Shown here in pieces: positions 52,759 through 61,627 of a stretch of DNA of 64,000 nucleotides. The notes under the pieces were generated by a model that was given only the letters and a program-made list of their open reading frames with translations, was not told the DNA's origin and did no database searches. How positions within the stretch are numbered: the stretch's first letter is position 1; every line of letters starts with the position of its first letter. Source of the DNA: Rhizobium sp. Pop5 (GTDB taxonomy: Bacteria > Pseudomonadota > Alphaproteobacteria > Rhizobiales > Rhizobiaceae); the NCBI RefSeq assembly GCF_024721175.1, contig NZ_CP099401.1, positions 248,001 to 312,000 of the forward strand. The letters are read 5' to 3'. A program made the position numbers and the translations under genes.

Positions 52759-52885
52759 ACTCAACAGCGGCATAGCCTTATACACCTGCCGATGGCTCCG
52801 GGCTTCCGTAACAATACGTAAGGGGTATCTCGAATACCGGGGCGGATGGCGTTTGCTTATGCTGATGCGGATGGGGGCGACGCCG

Positions 52886-53530
52886 ATGCTTCAAGACCAC
52901 GCGATCGTTAATCACACCGCGATTCCCGGCCGCCGCTACGGCGCGCCCGCGGGAGCGGTCAAGGATCACTCGATCAGACTCAAGGCTGACGAGCCAATCT
53001 ATAGCGAAGGCGAATACGCCTTTGCGATCTATCAGGTCGAAGCGGGCGCGGTCCGGGTCTACCGCCTGACACCAAGCGGACAGCGATATATTCTGTCCTT
53101 CTGCGGCACGGGCGAATGGTTCGGGCTGGAAACGGGCAACATTCGCACCGATTTCGCAGAGGCTGTCTGCGAAACCCGCATCAGGCCCTTTCGCGCCAAT
53201 CAGAACACCGCCGTTCCCGTCGATCTTCTTCACATTGCCCTGACGAACCTTGCAAAGGCGCAGCACAAGCAGCTCGTCATGACCGAGCAAAGCGCGCTGA
53301 AGCGGGTCGCTGCCTTCGTCTGCGAAATGGCCGATCGTCATCCGGGGGATTGCGAGTTCGATATGATGATGTCGCGCAGCGATATTGCCGATTATCTCGG
53401 GCTGACGGTCGAAACCGTCGCCCGCTGTTTCACCAAGCTCCGCGAAAAACGCATCCTACGCCTGAACGGCAAACTGCAACGCATTGTCCGCCTTCTCGAC
53501 CGCGATGCACTCATCGTGCTGACGGGCTAG
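52886..53530 (+). CDS. Crp/Fnr-family regulator (FixK-like)
   Basis: 214 aa. Cyclic-nucleotide-type sensor domain (about 30-125: PIYSEGEYAFAIYQVEAGAV, FCGTGEWFGLE) and a C-terminal HTH (SRSDIADYLGLTVETVARCF). The recognition helix has ETVARC where FixK/FNR have ETVSR. No N-terminal Cys cluster is present, so it is not an Fe-S FNR. Length matches FixK (about 211 aa). ATG 52886 has GGGGG eight bases upstream; ATG 52859, 52865 and 52871 are alternatives. Confidence 0.85.
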   Translation: MLQDHAIVNHTAIPGRRYGAPAGAVKDHSIRLKADEPIYSEGEYAFAIYQVEAGAVRVYRLTPSGQRYILSFCGTGEWFGLETGNIRTDFAEAVCETRIRPFRANQNTAVPVDLLHIALTNLAKAQHKQLVMTEQSALKRVAAFVCEMADRHPGDCEFDMMMSRSDIADYLGLTVETVARCFTKLREKRILRLNGKLQRIVRLLDRDALIVLTG

Positions 53531-53575
53531 CGGCAGCGGATTTCGCAAGATTGATTTAAGAAGAAGGATTGAGCA

Positions 53576-53923
53576 ATGGCGCACGCATCCCGCCGAAAAT
53601 CAAACGGACTGACCGGAACAGTCGTTGCAAGCCTGTTATCCCTCACGGTCTTTCCCTTCTCCATCGTCCAGGCGCAAGACGATCCATTCAAGCAGTTTCC
53701 CCTGGTCATCCAGTGCAAATACATGGAAACCTATCACGCTTTTTACCTGTCGCGCGTCTCTAAGGACGGTGTGGCGACCTATGTAGCATCCGATCGGATT
53801 GCCGGAACGATCACCCTCGATGGCCAGGCGAAGGCTGTCGGCGGTAAGGGCGGCGGCACTTGCGTCGGCAAGACCTTGGCCGAACTCCGTGAAACACACC
53901 AAGCCGTTGATTTGAAGCCATAA
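53576..53923 (+). CDS. Small secreted hypothetical protein
   Basis: 115 aa. Signal peptide (basic start, core VVASLLSLTVFPFSIV, cleavage about VQA-QD near residue 33). The mature part has two Cys (VIQCKYM, GTCVGKTL) that may pair. Function unknown. It follows the FixK-like gene by 45 bases. Confidence 0.7.
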   Translation: MAHASRRKSNGLTGTVVASLLSLTVFPFSIVQAQDDPFKQFPLVIQCKYMETYHAFYLSRVSKDGVATYVASDRIAGTITLDGQAKAVGGKGGGTCVGKTLAELRETHQAVDLKP

Positions 53924-54078
53924 GAATATGGCCGCGCGAATGTGTGCAGCGTGATCAGGGAGATGCTCCTCAGCTGTTGGTTCCGCAAAAGCGTCGGCGC
54001 CCGGGAGTTTTCAGTTGTGGCAATTGAAAAATCTGATTTACTGCCATTTCGCTGCTTGGCTTTGGGGGGATATTGCCG

Positions 54079-54744
54079 ATGGAGTGGACCCGCAGGGATA
54101 TTTTGTTTGGCGGTTTGGCGTTACTTGGCGCCGGCGCTCTCCAGAAACCGGCATTCGCTCAGGCGTCTTCCTATTTTGCCGGCACCGCTGTCGACAACGG
54201 TGTGACGTTTCGAGCGACGAACTTCGCCAAAATTGACAAGCAGTGGCATCGCCAGGTGGTCAAATATTTCAGCACAGAGCCGATCGGCACTGTCGTTGTC
54301 GATACCAGGCACCATTTTCTCTATCTGATCATGGAGAACAAGACGGCCATCCGTTACGGCGTCGGCGTCGGCAAGGAAGGCTTCAAATGGTTCGGCCGCG
54401 CCACGATCGACGCTAAATCGCTTTGGCCGCGCTGGACGCCGCCGCCGGAAATGCGCAAGCGCCATCCCGAACTGCCTGAATTCGTGGACGGAGGCTCGCC
54501 GAAGAATCCGCTGGGGCCCCGCGCCATGTATCTGCATCGCGACGGCGTCGACACCGGCTATCGCTTTCACGGCACGCTGGAACCCTGGAGCATCGGCAAG
54601 GATGCTTCCAGCGGCTGCATCCGCATGTTCAACGAGGATGCCATCGATCTCTACCAGCGTTGCCCGATCGGCACCGCCGTTCAGGTCCTGCCGCATATTG
54701 CCGACCAGGCGCCTCCAGCCACCGAAGTAACCGCGGTCGAATGA
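54079..54744 (+). CDS. L,D-transpeptidase (YkuD family)
   Basis: 221 aa exported enzyme for peptidoglycan cross-linking or anchoring. A Tat-like signal (TRRDILFGGLALLGAGAL) ends about AFA-QA. The YkuD domain has the active site HGTLEPWSIGKDASSGCIRM with His, Ser-Gly-Cys and Arg in the expected order. ATG 54079 with GGGGGGAT upstream is preferred over TTG 54073. It is 13 bases ahead of the OmpA-like gene and probably co-transcribed. Confidence 0.92.
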   Translation: MEWTRRDILFGGLALLGAGALQKPAFAQASSYFAGTAVDNGVTFRATNFAKIDKQWHRQVVKYFSTEPIGTVVVDTRHHFLYLIMENKTAIRYGVGVGKEGFKWFGRATIDAKSLWPRWTPPPEMRKRHPELPEFVDGGSPKNPLGPRAMYLHRDGVDTGYRFHGTLEPWSIGKDASSGCIRMFNEDAIDLYQRCPIGTAVQVLPHIADQAPPATEVTAVE

Positions 54745-54757
54745 GGAACATGCCCTG

Positions 54758-55294
54758 ATGTCTGCTTCGACCGTATATAAGAGCCGCCTCCTTGCTGCGG
54801 CCATGCTTTTGGTGCTCACCGCCTGCAGCACGACCGATATCGCTTCCGTGGAAGAACCTCCCGCGGCGCCGATGACCGGCCAGACCAACGATCCCGCGCC
54901 TGGTTTCGAGAACGTCAAGACCGGCAGCGAAGAGGATTTTATCCTCAATGTCGGCCGGCGGATCTACTTTACGCAAGATTCCGCCAAGCTCGATTCCGTC
55001 GCCATGGCAACATTGGACAATCAGGCCGCCTGGCTCAACAGGAACCCCACCTGGCTGATCAAGCTGCAGGGATTTGCCGACGATTCCGGTTCGGAATCCA
55101 AGATGAAAACATTGTCGCAACAGCGCGCCGATGCGGCGATGGCCTATCTCGCTTCGAAGGGTGTGGATGCCCGCCGCATGTGGGCCCGGGGTTACGGCAA
55201 CGACCGGGAAGTCCGCGACTGCACGGAGCGCTCGTGCAAAGTGCAGAACCGCCGCGTCGTCGCCGATCTGCGCGCCCAGCACGACGAGTCCTAA
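54758..55294 (+). CDS. OmpA-family lipoprotein
   Basis: 178 aa. The lipoprotein signal ends VLTAC-STTD (lipobox, Cys about 23). The C-terminal OmpA-like domain (about 65-175) has IYFTQDSAKLDS and the peptidoglycan-binding SQQRADAAMAYLASKGVDAR with NRRV near the end. It should link outer membrane and peptidoglycan, fitting its position after the L,D-transpeptidase. Confidence 0.9.
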   Translation: MSASTVYKSRLLAAAMLLVLTACSTTDIASVEEPPAAPMTGQTNDPAPGFENVKTGSEEDFILNVGRRIYFTQDSAKLDSVAMATLDNQAAWLNRNPTWLIKLQGFADDSGSESKMKTLSQQRADAAMAYLASKGVDARRMWARGYGNDREVRDCTERSCKVQNRRVVADLRAQHDES

Positions 55295-55488
55295 TCGCGG
55301 CCTGCTATGCCTCATGTCGAGCCGCCCGGCGCGGATGACGCATGTTTGCGTCCGGTCCCGGACGGTTCCCGGCGCCCTGGTGGTGCCGCGGACATTGGCA
55401 TTCCAAGTGATCTCTGATCTATCTTCAGCTTTCCGCCGCGCCGTTCAGCGGCAGGCCTACCAGATTCGAAACGAGGGAGAGCTGTATC

Positions 55489-56400
55489 ATGACCACTCAT
55501 CGCTTCATTCCGACGAGCTTTCACAACGTCATTGGTTCTCTTCCACCGGCCCTGCATATCGCCGACGGCGATACCGTCGTCACTGAGACGCTCGATGCTA
55601 TCGGATATGACAAGGACGGCATAAGGCAGGCATCCGGTCCCAACCCGATGAACGGCCCGATATTCGTGGAGGGCGCGGAGCCCGGCGATGCTCTGAAGGT
55701 CGAGATCATCAGCATGATCCCGACCAGGGAGACAGGCTTTACCCGCAGCGTGGTCGCCGCCAATGTCGTCGATCCCGAGATGGTTCGCGAGCTGCCGCCG
55801 CGCGATATGGCCATCTGGAAGATCGACCGCGAGGCAATGACCGTCCGGCTTTCCGAGCCGGTCGGCAGCCTTGAAGATTTCGTCCTGCCTCTCGCCCCGA
55901 TGATCGGCTGTTTCGGCGTAGCCCCCAGCCTCGGCCAGGCGATATCGACCGCGACCAGCGGCGAATATGGCGGTAACATGGATTACCGGCTGTTCGGTCC
56001 GGGGACCACGGTCCGGTTTCCGGTATCTGTACCCGGCGCCCTTTTCTTCCTTGGCGACTGTCATGCCGTGCAGGGGGATGGCGAGATCGTCGGAACCGGC
56101 GTCGAAACGACGTTCGAAGTCACGGTGCGGCTGACGGTGGAAAAGAAGGCCGGGCTGGTCTGGCCGCGCGGCCAAACCGCCGAAGACATTTTCACCATCG
56201 GCAATGCCCGGCCCCTCGATCAGGCACTCCAGCATGCCACCAGTGAAATGTTGAATTGGCTGGCAGCCGATTACGGCCTCGACAGGACTGCGGCCAGCCA
56301 TCTCCTGGGTCAGGTCGTGCGCTACGATGTCGGCAACGTCTTCGACCCAGCCTATACGATGGCTTGCCGGGTCGCCAAGAGATGGCTCGTGCGCCGATAG
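55489..56400 (+). CDS. Acetamidase/formamidase family protein
   Basis: 303 aa. Family features are GPNPMNGPIFVEGAEPGDAL, PMIGCFGVAP, EYGGNMDYRLFGPG and the acidic FLGDCHAVQGDGEIVGTGVE. Members hydrolyse formamide or acetamide using a metal site; the true substrate is unknown. GAGGGAGAGC precedes ATG 55489. The gene stands alone, with a strong hairpin after its stop. Confidence 0.87.
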   Translation: MTTHRFIPTSFHNVIGSLPPALHIADGDTVVTETLDAIGYDKDGIRQASGPNPMNGPIFVEGAEPGDALKVEIISMIPTRETGFTRSVVAANVVDPEMVRELPPRDMAIWKIDREAMTVRLSEPVGSLEDFVLPLAPMIGCFGVAPSLGQAISTATSGEYGGNMDYRLFGPGTTVRFPVSVPGALFFLGDCHAVQGDGEIVGTGVETTFEVTVRLTVEKKAGLVWPRGQTAEDIFTIGNARPLDQALQHATSEMLNWLAADYGLDRTAASHLLGQVVRYDVGNVFDPAYTMACRVAKRWLVRR

Positions 56401-56425
56401 GCGCCCACACCGCGGATCGGCTTGG

Positions 56426-56453
56426 TGCCGAAGGCCGGTGCCGGCCTTCGGCA
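56426..56453. terminator. Terminator-like hairpin between convergent genes
   Basis: TGCCGAAGGCCGG and CCGGCCTTCGGCA are perfect 13-base complements with two bases between. It separates convergent genes ending at 56400 and 56470. No T tract. Confidence 0.55.
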
Positions 56454-56469
56454 TGATCGCCGAAATTGC

Positions 56470-57345
56470 TTACTCGGCCGCCGCGAGCTTGTCCTGCGTT
56501 CTGGTGTCGAAGTCGCTGGCGTCGTGACGTTCGTGCAACTGGCTCGAGGGATCGCCGGAGAGGCGGTTGACCATCCGGCCGCGCTGCACGGCCGGCCTGC
56601 TATGGATGGCGTCGGCCCAGCGCAGCACGTTCTTGTAGTCCTCGACCTGCAGGAATTCGGCCGCACCGTAGGTCCAGCCCTTCACAAGGCCGCCATACCA
56701 CGGCCAGACGGCAATATCGGCGATCGTATAGTGGCTGCCTGCCAGATATTCGCTTTCGGCGAGGCGACGATCGAGTACGTCGAGCTGACGCTTCACTTCC
56801 ATGGCGAAGCGGTCGATCGCATATTCGATCTTGACAGGCGCATAGGCGTAGAAATGGCCGAAGCCGCCGCCGAGATAGGGTGCGCTTCCCATCTGCCAGA
56901 ACAGCCAGGAGAGGCATTCGGCGCGTTCGCCCGGCTCGGTTGGCAGGAAGGCGCCGAACTTTTCGGCGAGATAGGTGAGGATGGCGCCGGATTCGAAGAC
57001 GCGGATCGGCTTTTCGCCGCTGCGGTCCATCAGCGCCGGGATCTTCGAATTGGGATTGATCTTGACGAAATCGCTTCCGAACTGATCGCCATCGCCGATC
57101 CGGATCAGCCAGGCGTCGTATTCCGCACCGCTATGGCCAAGGGCCAGCAGTTCCTCGAGCATGATCGTGACCTTCTGGCCGTTCGGTGTGCCGAGCGAAT
57201 AGAGCTGCAGTGGATGCCGGCCGATCGGAAGCTCCTTCTCATGGGTCGGCCCTGCGATCGGGCGATTGATGCTGGCGAACTGGCCGCCGTTCGCCTTGTT
57301 CCAGGTCCAGACCTTCGGGGGTGCGTACTCGGGAGAACCGCTCAT
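56470..57345 (-). CDS. yghU: Glutathione S-transferase, YghU type
   Basis: 291 aa, longer than classical GSTs as YghU/Ure2p-like proteins are. The N-terminal extension (NKANGGQFASINRPIAGPTH) precedes the thioredoxin fold (LQLYSLGTPNGQKVTIMLEE; Thr-Pro-Asn-Gly region) with SKIPAL and FESGAIL. The C-terminal domain has the YghU-like GGGFGHFYAYAP. YghU enzymes use glutathione disulfide bonds and reduce organic peroxides. Minus-strand gene; its upstream region is shared with the promoter at 57576. Confidence 0.9.
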   Translation of the reverse strand: MSGSPEYAPPKVWTWNKANGGQFASINRPIAGPTHEKELPIGRHPLQLYSLGTPNGQKVTIMLEELLALGHSGAEYDAWLIRIGDGDQFGSDFVKINPNSKIPALMDRSGEKPIRVFESGAILTYLAEKFGAFLPTEPGERAECLSWLFWQMGSAPYLGGGFGHFYAYAPVKIEYAIDRFAMEVKRQLDVLDRRLAESEYLAGSHYTIADIAVWPWYGGLVKGWTYGAAEFLQVEDYKNVLRWADAIHSRPAVQRGRMVNRLSGDPSSQLHERHDASDFDTRTQDKLAAAE

Positions 57346-57651
57346 CTTTCAAACTCCTGGGATTGCTTAGACAGAGTGCGGCGCAGGTTGGGGTTGCCGC
57401 ATTTTTCCTGACATAGCAGAGGCGATGAGGTTTTGTCAGCGGTGTTGGTGCGGTTTCACGCAATCGTCACAGCCTTGGCAAACCTGAGGAAAACAGCCGC
57501 TTCAGGCGCCGCTTCGGGAAGGCGCCCACTGCTGGCTTGCCGCGCGTCGCCGTTGCGATGTTGCAAAGTTTCTGCTTGATATCGGTCAAAGCAGGCGCAG
57601 CCGATAGCGGTATGATCTGCGAAGCCATTCCTATTCGAAGGTATTGATTGC
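57346..57651. other. Intergenic region between yghU-like and stress genes
   Basis: 306 bases separating divergent genes. It holds the FNR/FixK box and the -10 site listed at 57576-57616. No gene seen. Confidence 0.5.
57576..57616 (+). promoter_or_regulatory. FNR/FixK box with -10 site upstream of stress gene
   Basis: TTGAT-ATCG-GTCAA at 57576-57589 matches the TTGAY-N4-RTCAA box at every fixed position. TATGAT at 57611-57616 lies 22 bases downstream. A start near 57623 would place the box centre at about -41, the class II activator position for FNR and FixK. The controlled gene starts at 57652. Confidence 0.75.
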
Positions 57652-58098
57652 ATGTATCGGACGATCATCTGCGCCATCGGCATGGGTTCCCGCGAGACGG
57701 CGAACCGGCTCTTGCGCCGGGCTGCGGCGCTGGTGGACGAAGGCGGCAGCATCGTCGTCATGCATGTCGTCGAGAACATTCCGCGCCGCCATCTGACGGA
57801 CCTTCCCGAAGAATTCGAAACGGCTGCCATCGCCGAGGCCGAGAAGAAACTCGTGTCGCTCTGCAAGGAACTCGCGATTCCGGCGACGGTCGAGATCCGC
57901 GTCGGCGTTGCCGCCTCCCTGCTGGTATCGGCCGCCAGGGAAAAGTCGGCCGATCTCATCCTGCTTTCATCCCATGTGGCCGACATCACCGATTATGTCT
58001 TCTCCTCGATCGTCGAAAAGGTCGTGCGTCACGCCGGATGCTCGGTTCTCATCGATCGGCGTCCCGGTCAGGTCGAGGAAGACGCGACGCTGTTCTAA
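57652..58098 (+). CDS. Universal stress protein (UspA family)
   Basis: 148 aa, single Usp domain: start YRTIICAIG, the ATP-loop-like VGVAASLLVSAAREKSADLI, and the late LLSSHVADITDYVFSSIVEKVVRHAGCSVLI. The expected G-2x-G-9x-G(S/T) is poor, so ATP binding is uncertain. An FNR/FixK box upstream implies low-oxygen induction. Confidence 0.9.
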   Translation: MYRTIICAIGMGSRETANRLLRRAAALVDEGGSIVVMHVVENIPRRHLTDLPEEFETAAIAEAEKKLVSLCKELAIPATVEIRVGVAASLLVSAAREKSADLILLSSHVADITDYVFSSIVEKVVRHAGCSVLIDRRPGQVEEDATLF

Positions 58099-58182
58099 CC
58101 CTCCCCTCCCCGGCGGCGGCCCGCGAACCTATATCTTCGGCAAGCCAACCGGCAGCATCTGCTGCCCTGACCGGAGATATGC

Positions 58183-59097
58183 ATGAGCCAGGATCCCTAT
58201 GAGCTTCTGGGCGTAAAACGGGATGCGACACAGAAGGACATTCAAAGCGCGTTCCGCAAACTCGCCAAGAAGCTTCACCCCGACCTTAACCCCGGCGACA
58301 AAAAGGCCGAGGAAAAGTTCAAGGAGATTTCGACCGCTTACGAGATTTTGGGCGACGAGGAAAAGCGCGGCCGTTTCGATCGCGGCGAGATCGACATGAC
58401 CGGCGCCGAGCGGGCGCAACGCAGCTATTACCGCGACTATGCCTCGGCCAGTGGTCCCGAAGATCCCTACCACAACAGTGCCGGTTTCGCCGATTTTGGC
58501 GACGCCGATGATCTCTTTGCGAGTTTCTTTTCGCGCCGCGCCGGCGGCGGACGGTCCCGCAGTCATGGTCAGGACCGGCATTTCTCCATGGACGTCGCCT
58601 TTCTCGACGCCGTCAACGGCACCAGGACTGAGATCAAGCTCCCCGACGGCCCCGCGCTCGAGGTGCAGATCCCGCCGGGAACCCGTGACGGCCAGACCCT
58701 GCGGCTGCGCGGCAAGGGTGAGCAAGGTATCGGAGGCGGGCCGGCAGGCGATGCCCTCATCGACATCCGTGTTCGTCCGCACCGCTTCTTCACCCGTGAC
58801 GGCGACGACATTCGCCTGGAATTGCCGATTTCGCTTTCGGAGGCCGTCCTCGGCGGCAAGGTTCGCGCGCCCACGCCTTCCGGGCCTGTCAATCTGACGC
58901 TGCCGCCGCACTCCAACACCGGCAAGGTCCTGCGCCTCAAGGGCAAGGGTGTTGCCAAACGTGGCGGCGGCCATGGCGATGTTTACGTTTCGCTGAAGAT
59001 CGTGCTGCCCGACAGCCCCGATGAACGGCTGAAATCCCTCGTCGAGGAATGGGCGGCGGCAAATCCCTACGATCCGAGAAAGAACATGGAGGCCTGA
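58183..59097 (+). CDS. cbpA: DnaJ-type co-chaperone (CbpA-like)
   Basis: 304 aa. J domain at 1-70 with the HPD motif in KKLHPDLNPGDKKAEEKFK, a linker with FADFGDADDLFASFFSRRA (Gly/Phe-like but no Cys zinc centre), and two C-terminal beta-sandwich domains (PPGTRDGQTLRLRGKGEQGI, LPPHSNTGKVLRLKGKGVAK). The absent zinc finger makes it CbpA rather than DnaJ. The CbpM-like gene starts two bases after its stop. Confidence 0.92.
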   Translation: MSQDPYELLGVKRDATQKDIQSAFRKLAKKLHPDLNPGDKKAEEKFKEISTAYEILGDEEKRGRFDRGEIDMTGAERAQRSYYRDYASASGPEDPYHNSAGFADFGDADDLFASFFSRRAGGGRSRSHGQDRHFSMDVAFLDAVNGTRTEIKLPDGPALEVQIPPGTRDGQTLRLRGKGEQGIGGGPAGDALIDIRVRPHRFFTRDGDDIRLELPISLSEAVLGGKVRAPTPSGPVNLTLPPHSNTGKVLRLKGKGVAKRGGGHGDVYVSLKIVLPDSPDERLKSLVEEWAAANPYDPRKNMEA

Positions 59098-59099
59098 TC

Positions 59100-59423
59100 A
59101 TGGATGATCTCGAATTCCGTCTTTACTTGAAAATCGATGTTGTCCAGCTCGATTTCTGGGTCGAGCAGGGTTGGCTGATCCCGGAGACCTCGAGCGGAGC
59201 GCGGCAGTTTCGCGACGTCGACGTCGCCCGGGCCCGGCTGATTCTGGATCTCATGGGCAATATGGGCGTCAACGAAGCCGGCGTCGATGTCGTCATGGAT
59301 CTGGTGGACCAGCTTCATGGTTTGCGCGGCACCATGGGCAAGTTGATGACGGCGATCGGCAGGCAGGAACGTGACATTCAGCGGCAGCTGTTCGAGAGCC
59401 TCGAGGACATCGACCGGTTTTGA
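59100..59423 (+). CDS. cbpM: CbpM-like chaperone modulator
   Basis: 107 aa, MerR-like HTH-like fold (WVEQGWLIPETSSGARQFRD) with a C-terminal helix (RQERDIQRQLFESLEDIDRF). CbpM binds the CbpA J domain and inhibits it. Starts within two bases of the cbpA stop, the family's standard arrangement. The open frame before ATG 59100 overlaps cbpA and is rejected. Confidence 0.85.
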   Translation: MDDLEFRLYLKIDVVQLDFWVEQGWLIPETSSGARQFRDVDVARARLILDLMGNMGVNEAGVDVVMDLVDQLHGLRGTMGKLMTAIGRQERDIQRQLFESLEDIDRF

Positions 59424-59448
59424 ACGAAAGGGCAATGTCGAGGCTGTC

Positions 59449-60378
59449 TCAGGTGGTGTACCAGTAGCGGACGATGTGGAAGAACAGCGGCGCTGCGAAG
59501 GTGATGGAATCCAGGCGGTCGAGCACGCCGCCATGGCCCTCGATCACGTAGCCCCAGTCCTTGGCGTTGAGATCGCGTTTGATCGCCGAGAGCACGAAGC
59601 CGCCGAAGAAGCCAGCAACGACGATGACCGTGCTGATGGCTGCCGCCTGCAAGGGCGAAAACGGCGTCAGGCGATAGAGCAGCGTTCCGACAAGGATGGC
59701 CGATGCGCCGCCGCCGATCAGGCCTTCGAGCGTCTTCGACGGGCTGATGTTCGGCGAGAAGCGGTGCCTTCCCATGAGCTTGCCCCAGACATACTGGAAA
59801 ACGTCGCTGAGCTGCACGACGATGACGAGATAGATGAGAAGAAGCGCGGACGGCGTGCCGGTCTGCAGCATCATGAGGGCCGGTGCGTGGCTGATCGAAT
59901 AGACCGTCAGCATCAATCCCCATTGCACCTTGGCGGTTCGCGCCAGGAATTCGTTGACGTCACCCGTCAGGGTCGCCACCGCCGGCAGGATCAGGAAGGC
60001 ATAGACCGGAATAAAGATCGAAAACAGGCCGTACCATAGCGTTCCGAGCAGCACATATTGCACCGGCAGGACGACGAAGAAGGACAGGAACAGCGCCAGG
60101 TGATCGCCGCGCCGCGACGGCGTCAGCGTCCAGAATTCGCGAAGCGCCATGAAGGACAGGAATCCGAACAGGATGACCACCGCGGTATCGCCGAGCAGGA
60201 TCGCGCCGCCGAAGACGGCGACCATGATCCACCATGAGCGGATGCGGGCATTGAGGTTGTGGACGGTGGCGACGGAGCCGGGCTCGGTCGCGCGCCGTTG
60301 CAGGGTGAAACCGATGGCAGAGGCGACCGCAAGCAGGCCGAGGATTGCGGCAAGTACGATGGAGAAAAGGCTGGTCAT
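59449..60378 (-). CDS. cdsA: Phosphatidate cytidylyltransferase (CdsA-like)
   Basis: 309 aa, about eight membrane segments. The CDS signature region is VWGKLMGRHRFSPNISPSKT to LEGLIGGGASA, with C-terminal VIEGHGGVLDRLDSITFAAP (metal-binding Asp residues). It makes CDP-diacylglycerol from phosphatidate and CTP. Overlaps the acyltransferase gene by four bases. A second copy beyond the housekeeping one is probable. Confidence 0.9.
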   Translation of the reverse strand: MTSLFSIVLAAILGLLAVASAIGFTLQRRATEPGSVATVHNLNARIRSWWIMVAVFGGAILLGDTAVVILFGFLSFMALREFWTLTPSRRGDHLALFLSFFVVLPVQYVLLGTLWYGLFSIFIPVYAFLILPAVATLTGDVNEFLARTAKVQWGLMLTVYSISHAPALMMLQTGTPSALLLIYLVIVVQLSDVFQYVWGKLMGRHRFSPNISPSKTLEGLIGGGASAILVGTLLYRLTPFSPLQAAAISTVIVVAGFFGGFVLSAIKRDLNAKDWGYVIEGHGGVLDRLDSITFAAPLFFHIVRYWYTT

Positions 60379-60995
60379 GCGATGCGCACTCCGTCCGCAA
60401 GCTCGATAACCGCTGCACGGGCGCGGGCCAGGAATGCGTCCTTTCCTTCGCCTGGTTCGACGCGCAGCGGCTTGCCGAAGCGTGCCGTGCAGGTGATCGG
60501 GACAATCAGCCAGCTTCCCTTGGGCAGGATGCGCTGAAGATTGTCGAGATGGATCGGCACGAGATCAACATCGGGGAAACGGCAGGCGAGGCGATAGATG
60601 CCGCTGCGGAACGGGGCGACCTCATCGTTGGCGCTTCTCGTCCCCTCGGGAAAGATCAGGATCGAACGACCCTCTTCGAGCAGCCGCTCGAGCGGTTCCA
60701 GCGGATTGCTGTCCGGCAGAGGCTTGCGGTCTATCAGGACGGCGCGCAGGCCTTTCTCGGCGATGAAGCGGCGTAACGGGCTCGTTCCCCAATAATCGCG
60801 CGCCGCGACAGGATGGGTCATCCGGCGGACCGGCCATGGCAGGGCGGCCATGACGGCGACGGTATCGACATGGCTGTTGTGATTGGCGAAATAGATGCGG
60901 CGGCGCGTGTCGGGCACGCAGCCCCGCCACTCGCTTCGGGCGCCGACCATGATACGGACGAACAGCACGAGAAGACGACGGATGATGGCAATCAT
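60375..60995 (-). CDS. Acylglycerol-phosphate acyltransferase (PlsC-like)
   Basis: 206 aa. The catalytic NHxxHxD motif is ANHNSHVD (residues about 33-40), the acyl-acceptor block is FPEGTRS, and a hydrophobic N-terminal helix anchors it to the membrane. It should make phosphatidic acid from lysophosphatidate. Overlaps both neighbours by four bases, so all three proteins are made together. Confidence 0.87.
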   Translation of the reverse strand: MIAIIRRLLVLFVRIMVGARSEWRGCVPDTRRRIYFANHNSHVDTVAVMAALPWPVRRMTHPVAARDYWGTSPLRRFIAEKGLRAVLIDRKPLPDSNPLEPLERLLEEGRSILIFPEGTRSANDEVAPFRSGIYRLACRFPDVDLVPIHLDNLQRILPKGSWLIVPITCTARFGKPLRVEPGEGKDAFLARARAAVIELADGVRIA

Positions 60996-61627
60996 AGGCT
61001 CTCCAGGGAGCGGTTGAGGCTTATCGTGCGCGTGATGCAGGTGACGAGGCTTCCGGCCGCGATGATGATGGAGGCGATGAGCAGCGACCAGTGGCTGGGC
61101 GAGACCAAGGTCTCGATGCTCTGGGCGACAAGGCCCGCCGTCAGCACCGCCATACGGCGCTGCTTTGCCATGATGCCGCTGAAGTCCTGGGGAAGGCCGA
61201 CCGACCCGCCGAAGACCCTGATATAGGCGGTGAGCGCGGCAAGCAGCGCCGAGAGCCAGCCGAGCCAGGCAAAGCTGCAGGCATAGCCGGCCGCGACGAG
61301 AAGCAGGCTGTCGGCGATGCGGTCGGGGAATTCGTTGTAGATCGGCCCGCTCTTGGTTTTCTTGCCGCCTTCGATCGCGACCATCCCGTCAAGCAGATTG
61401 CAGACCAGCCGCAGCTGTACTGATATCGCGGCGAAGACCATGGCGATCGGATGCATCGTGACCAGGATGAGCGCCGCGCCGATGGCGGCAAAAAGGATCG
61501 AGAAAAGCGAAATGCTGTTCGGCGTCACGCCGATGCGCGCCAGCCATGCGCTCATGCCGATCGCCCAGGACGACGACCGGCTCGCGATCGGTCGCCGCGA
61601 GGCGTCCTCTTCCTCACCCGTTTTCAT
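60992..61627 (-). CDS. CDP-alcohol phosphatidyltransferase family protein
   Basis: 211 aa with about five or six membrane segments. The catalytic motif appears as LLDGMVAIEGGKKTKSGPIY then EFPDRIAD, a variant of DG-x2-AR-x8-G-x3-D-x3-D: the Arg after Ala is Ile and one Asp is Glu (NEFPD). It probably joins CDP-diacylglycerol to an alcohol, making a phospholipid. ATG 61627 after GGGGTGGGGAA. It is the first gene of the operon. Confidence 0.82.
   Translation of the reverse strand: MKTGEEEDASRRPIASRSSSWAIGMSAWLARIGVTPNSISLFSILFAAIGAALILVTMHPIAMVFAAISVQLRLVCNLLDGMVAIEGGKKTKSGPIYNEFPDRIADSLLLVAAGYACSFAWLGWLSALLAALTAYIRVFGGSVGLPQDFSGIMAKQRRMAVLTAGLVAQSIETLVSPSHWSLLIASIIIAAGSLVTCITRTISLNRSLESL

Noticed and set aside
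53546..53560. TTGATTTAAG as an FNR/FixK box
   Set aside because: Only the left half matches; the right half is GAAGA.
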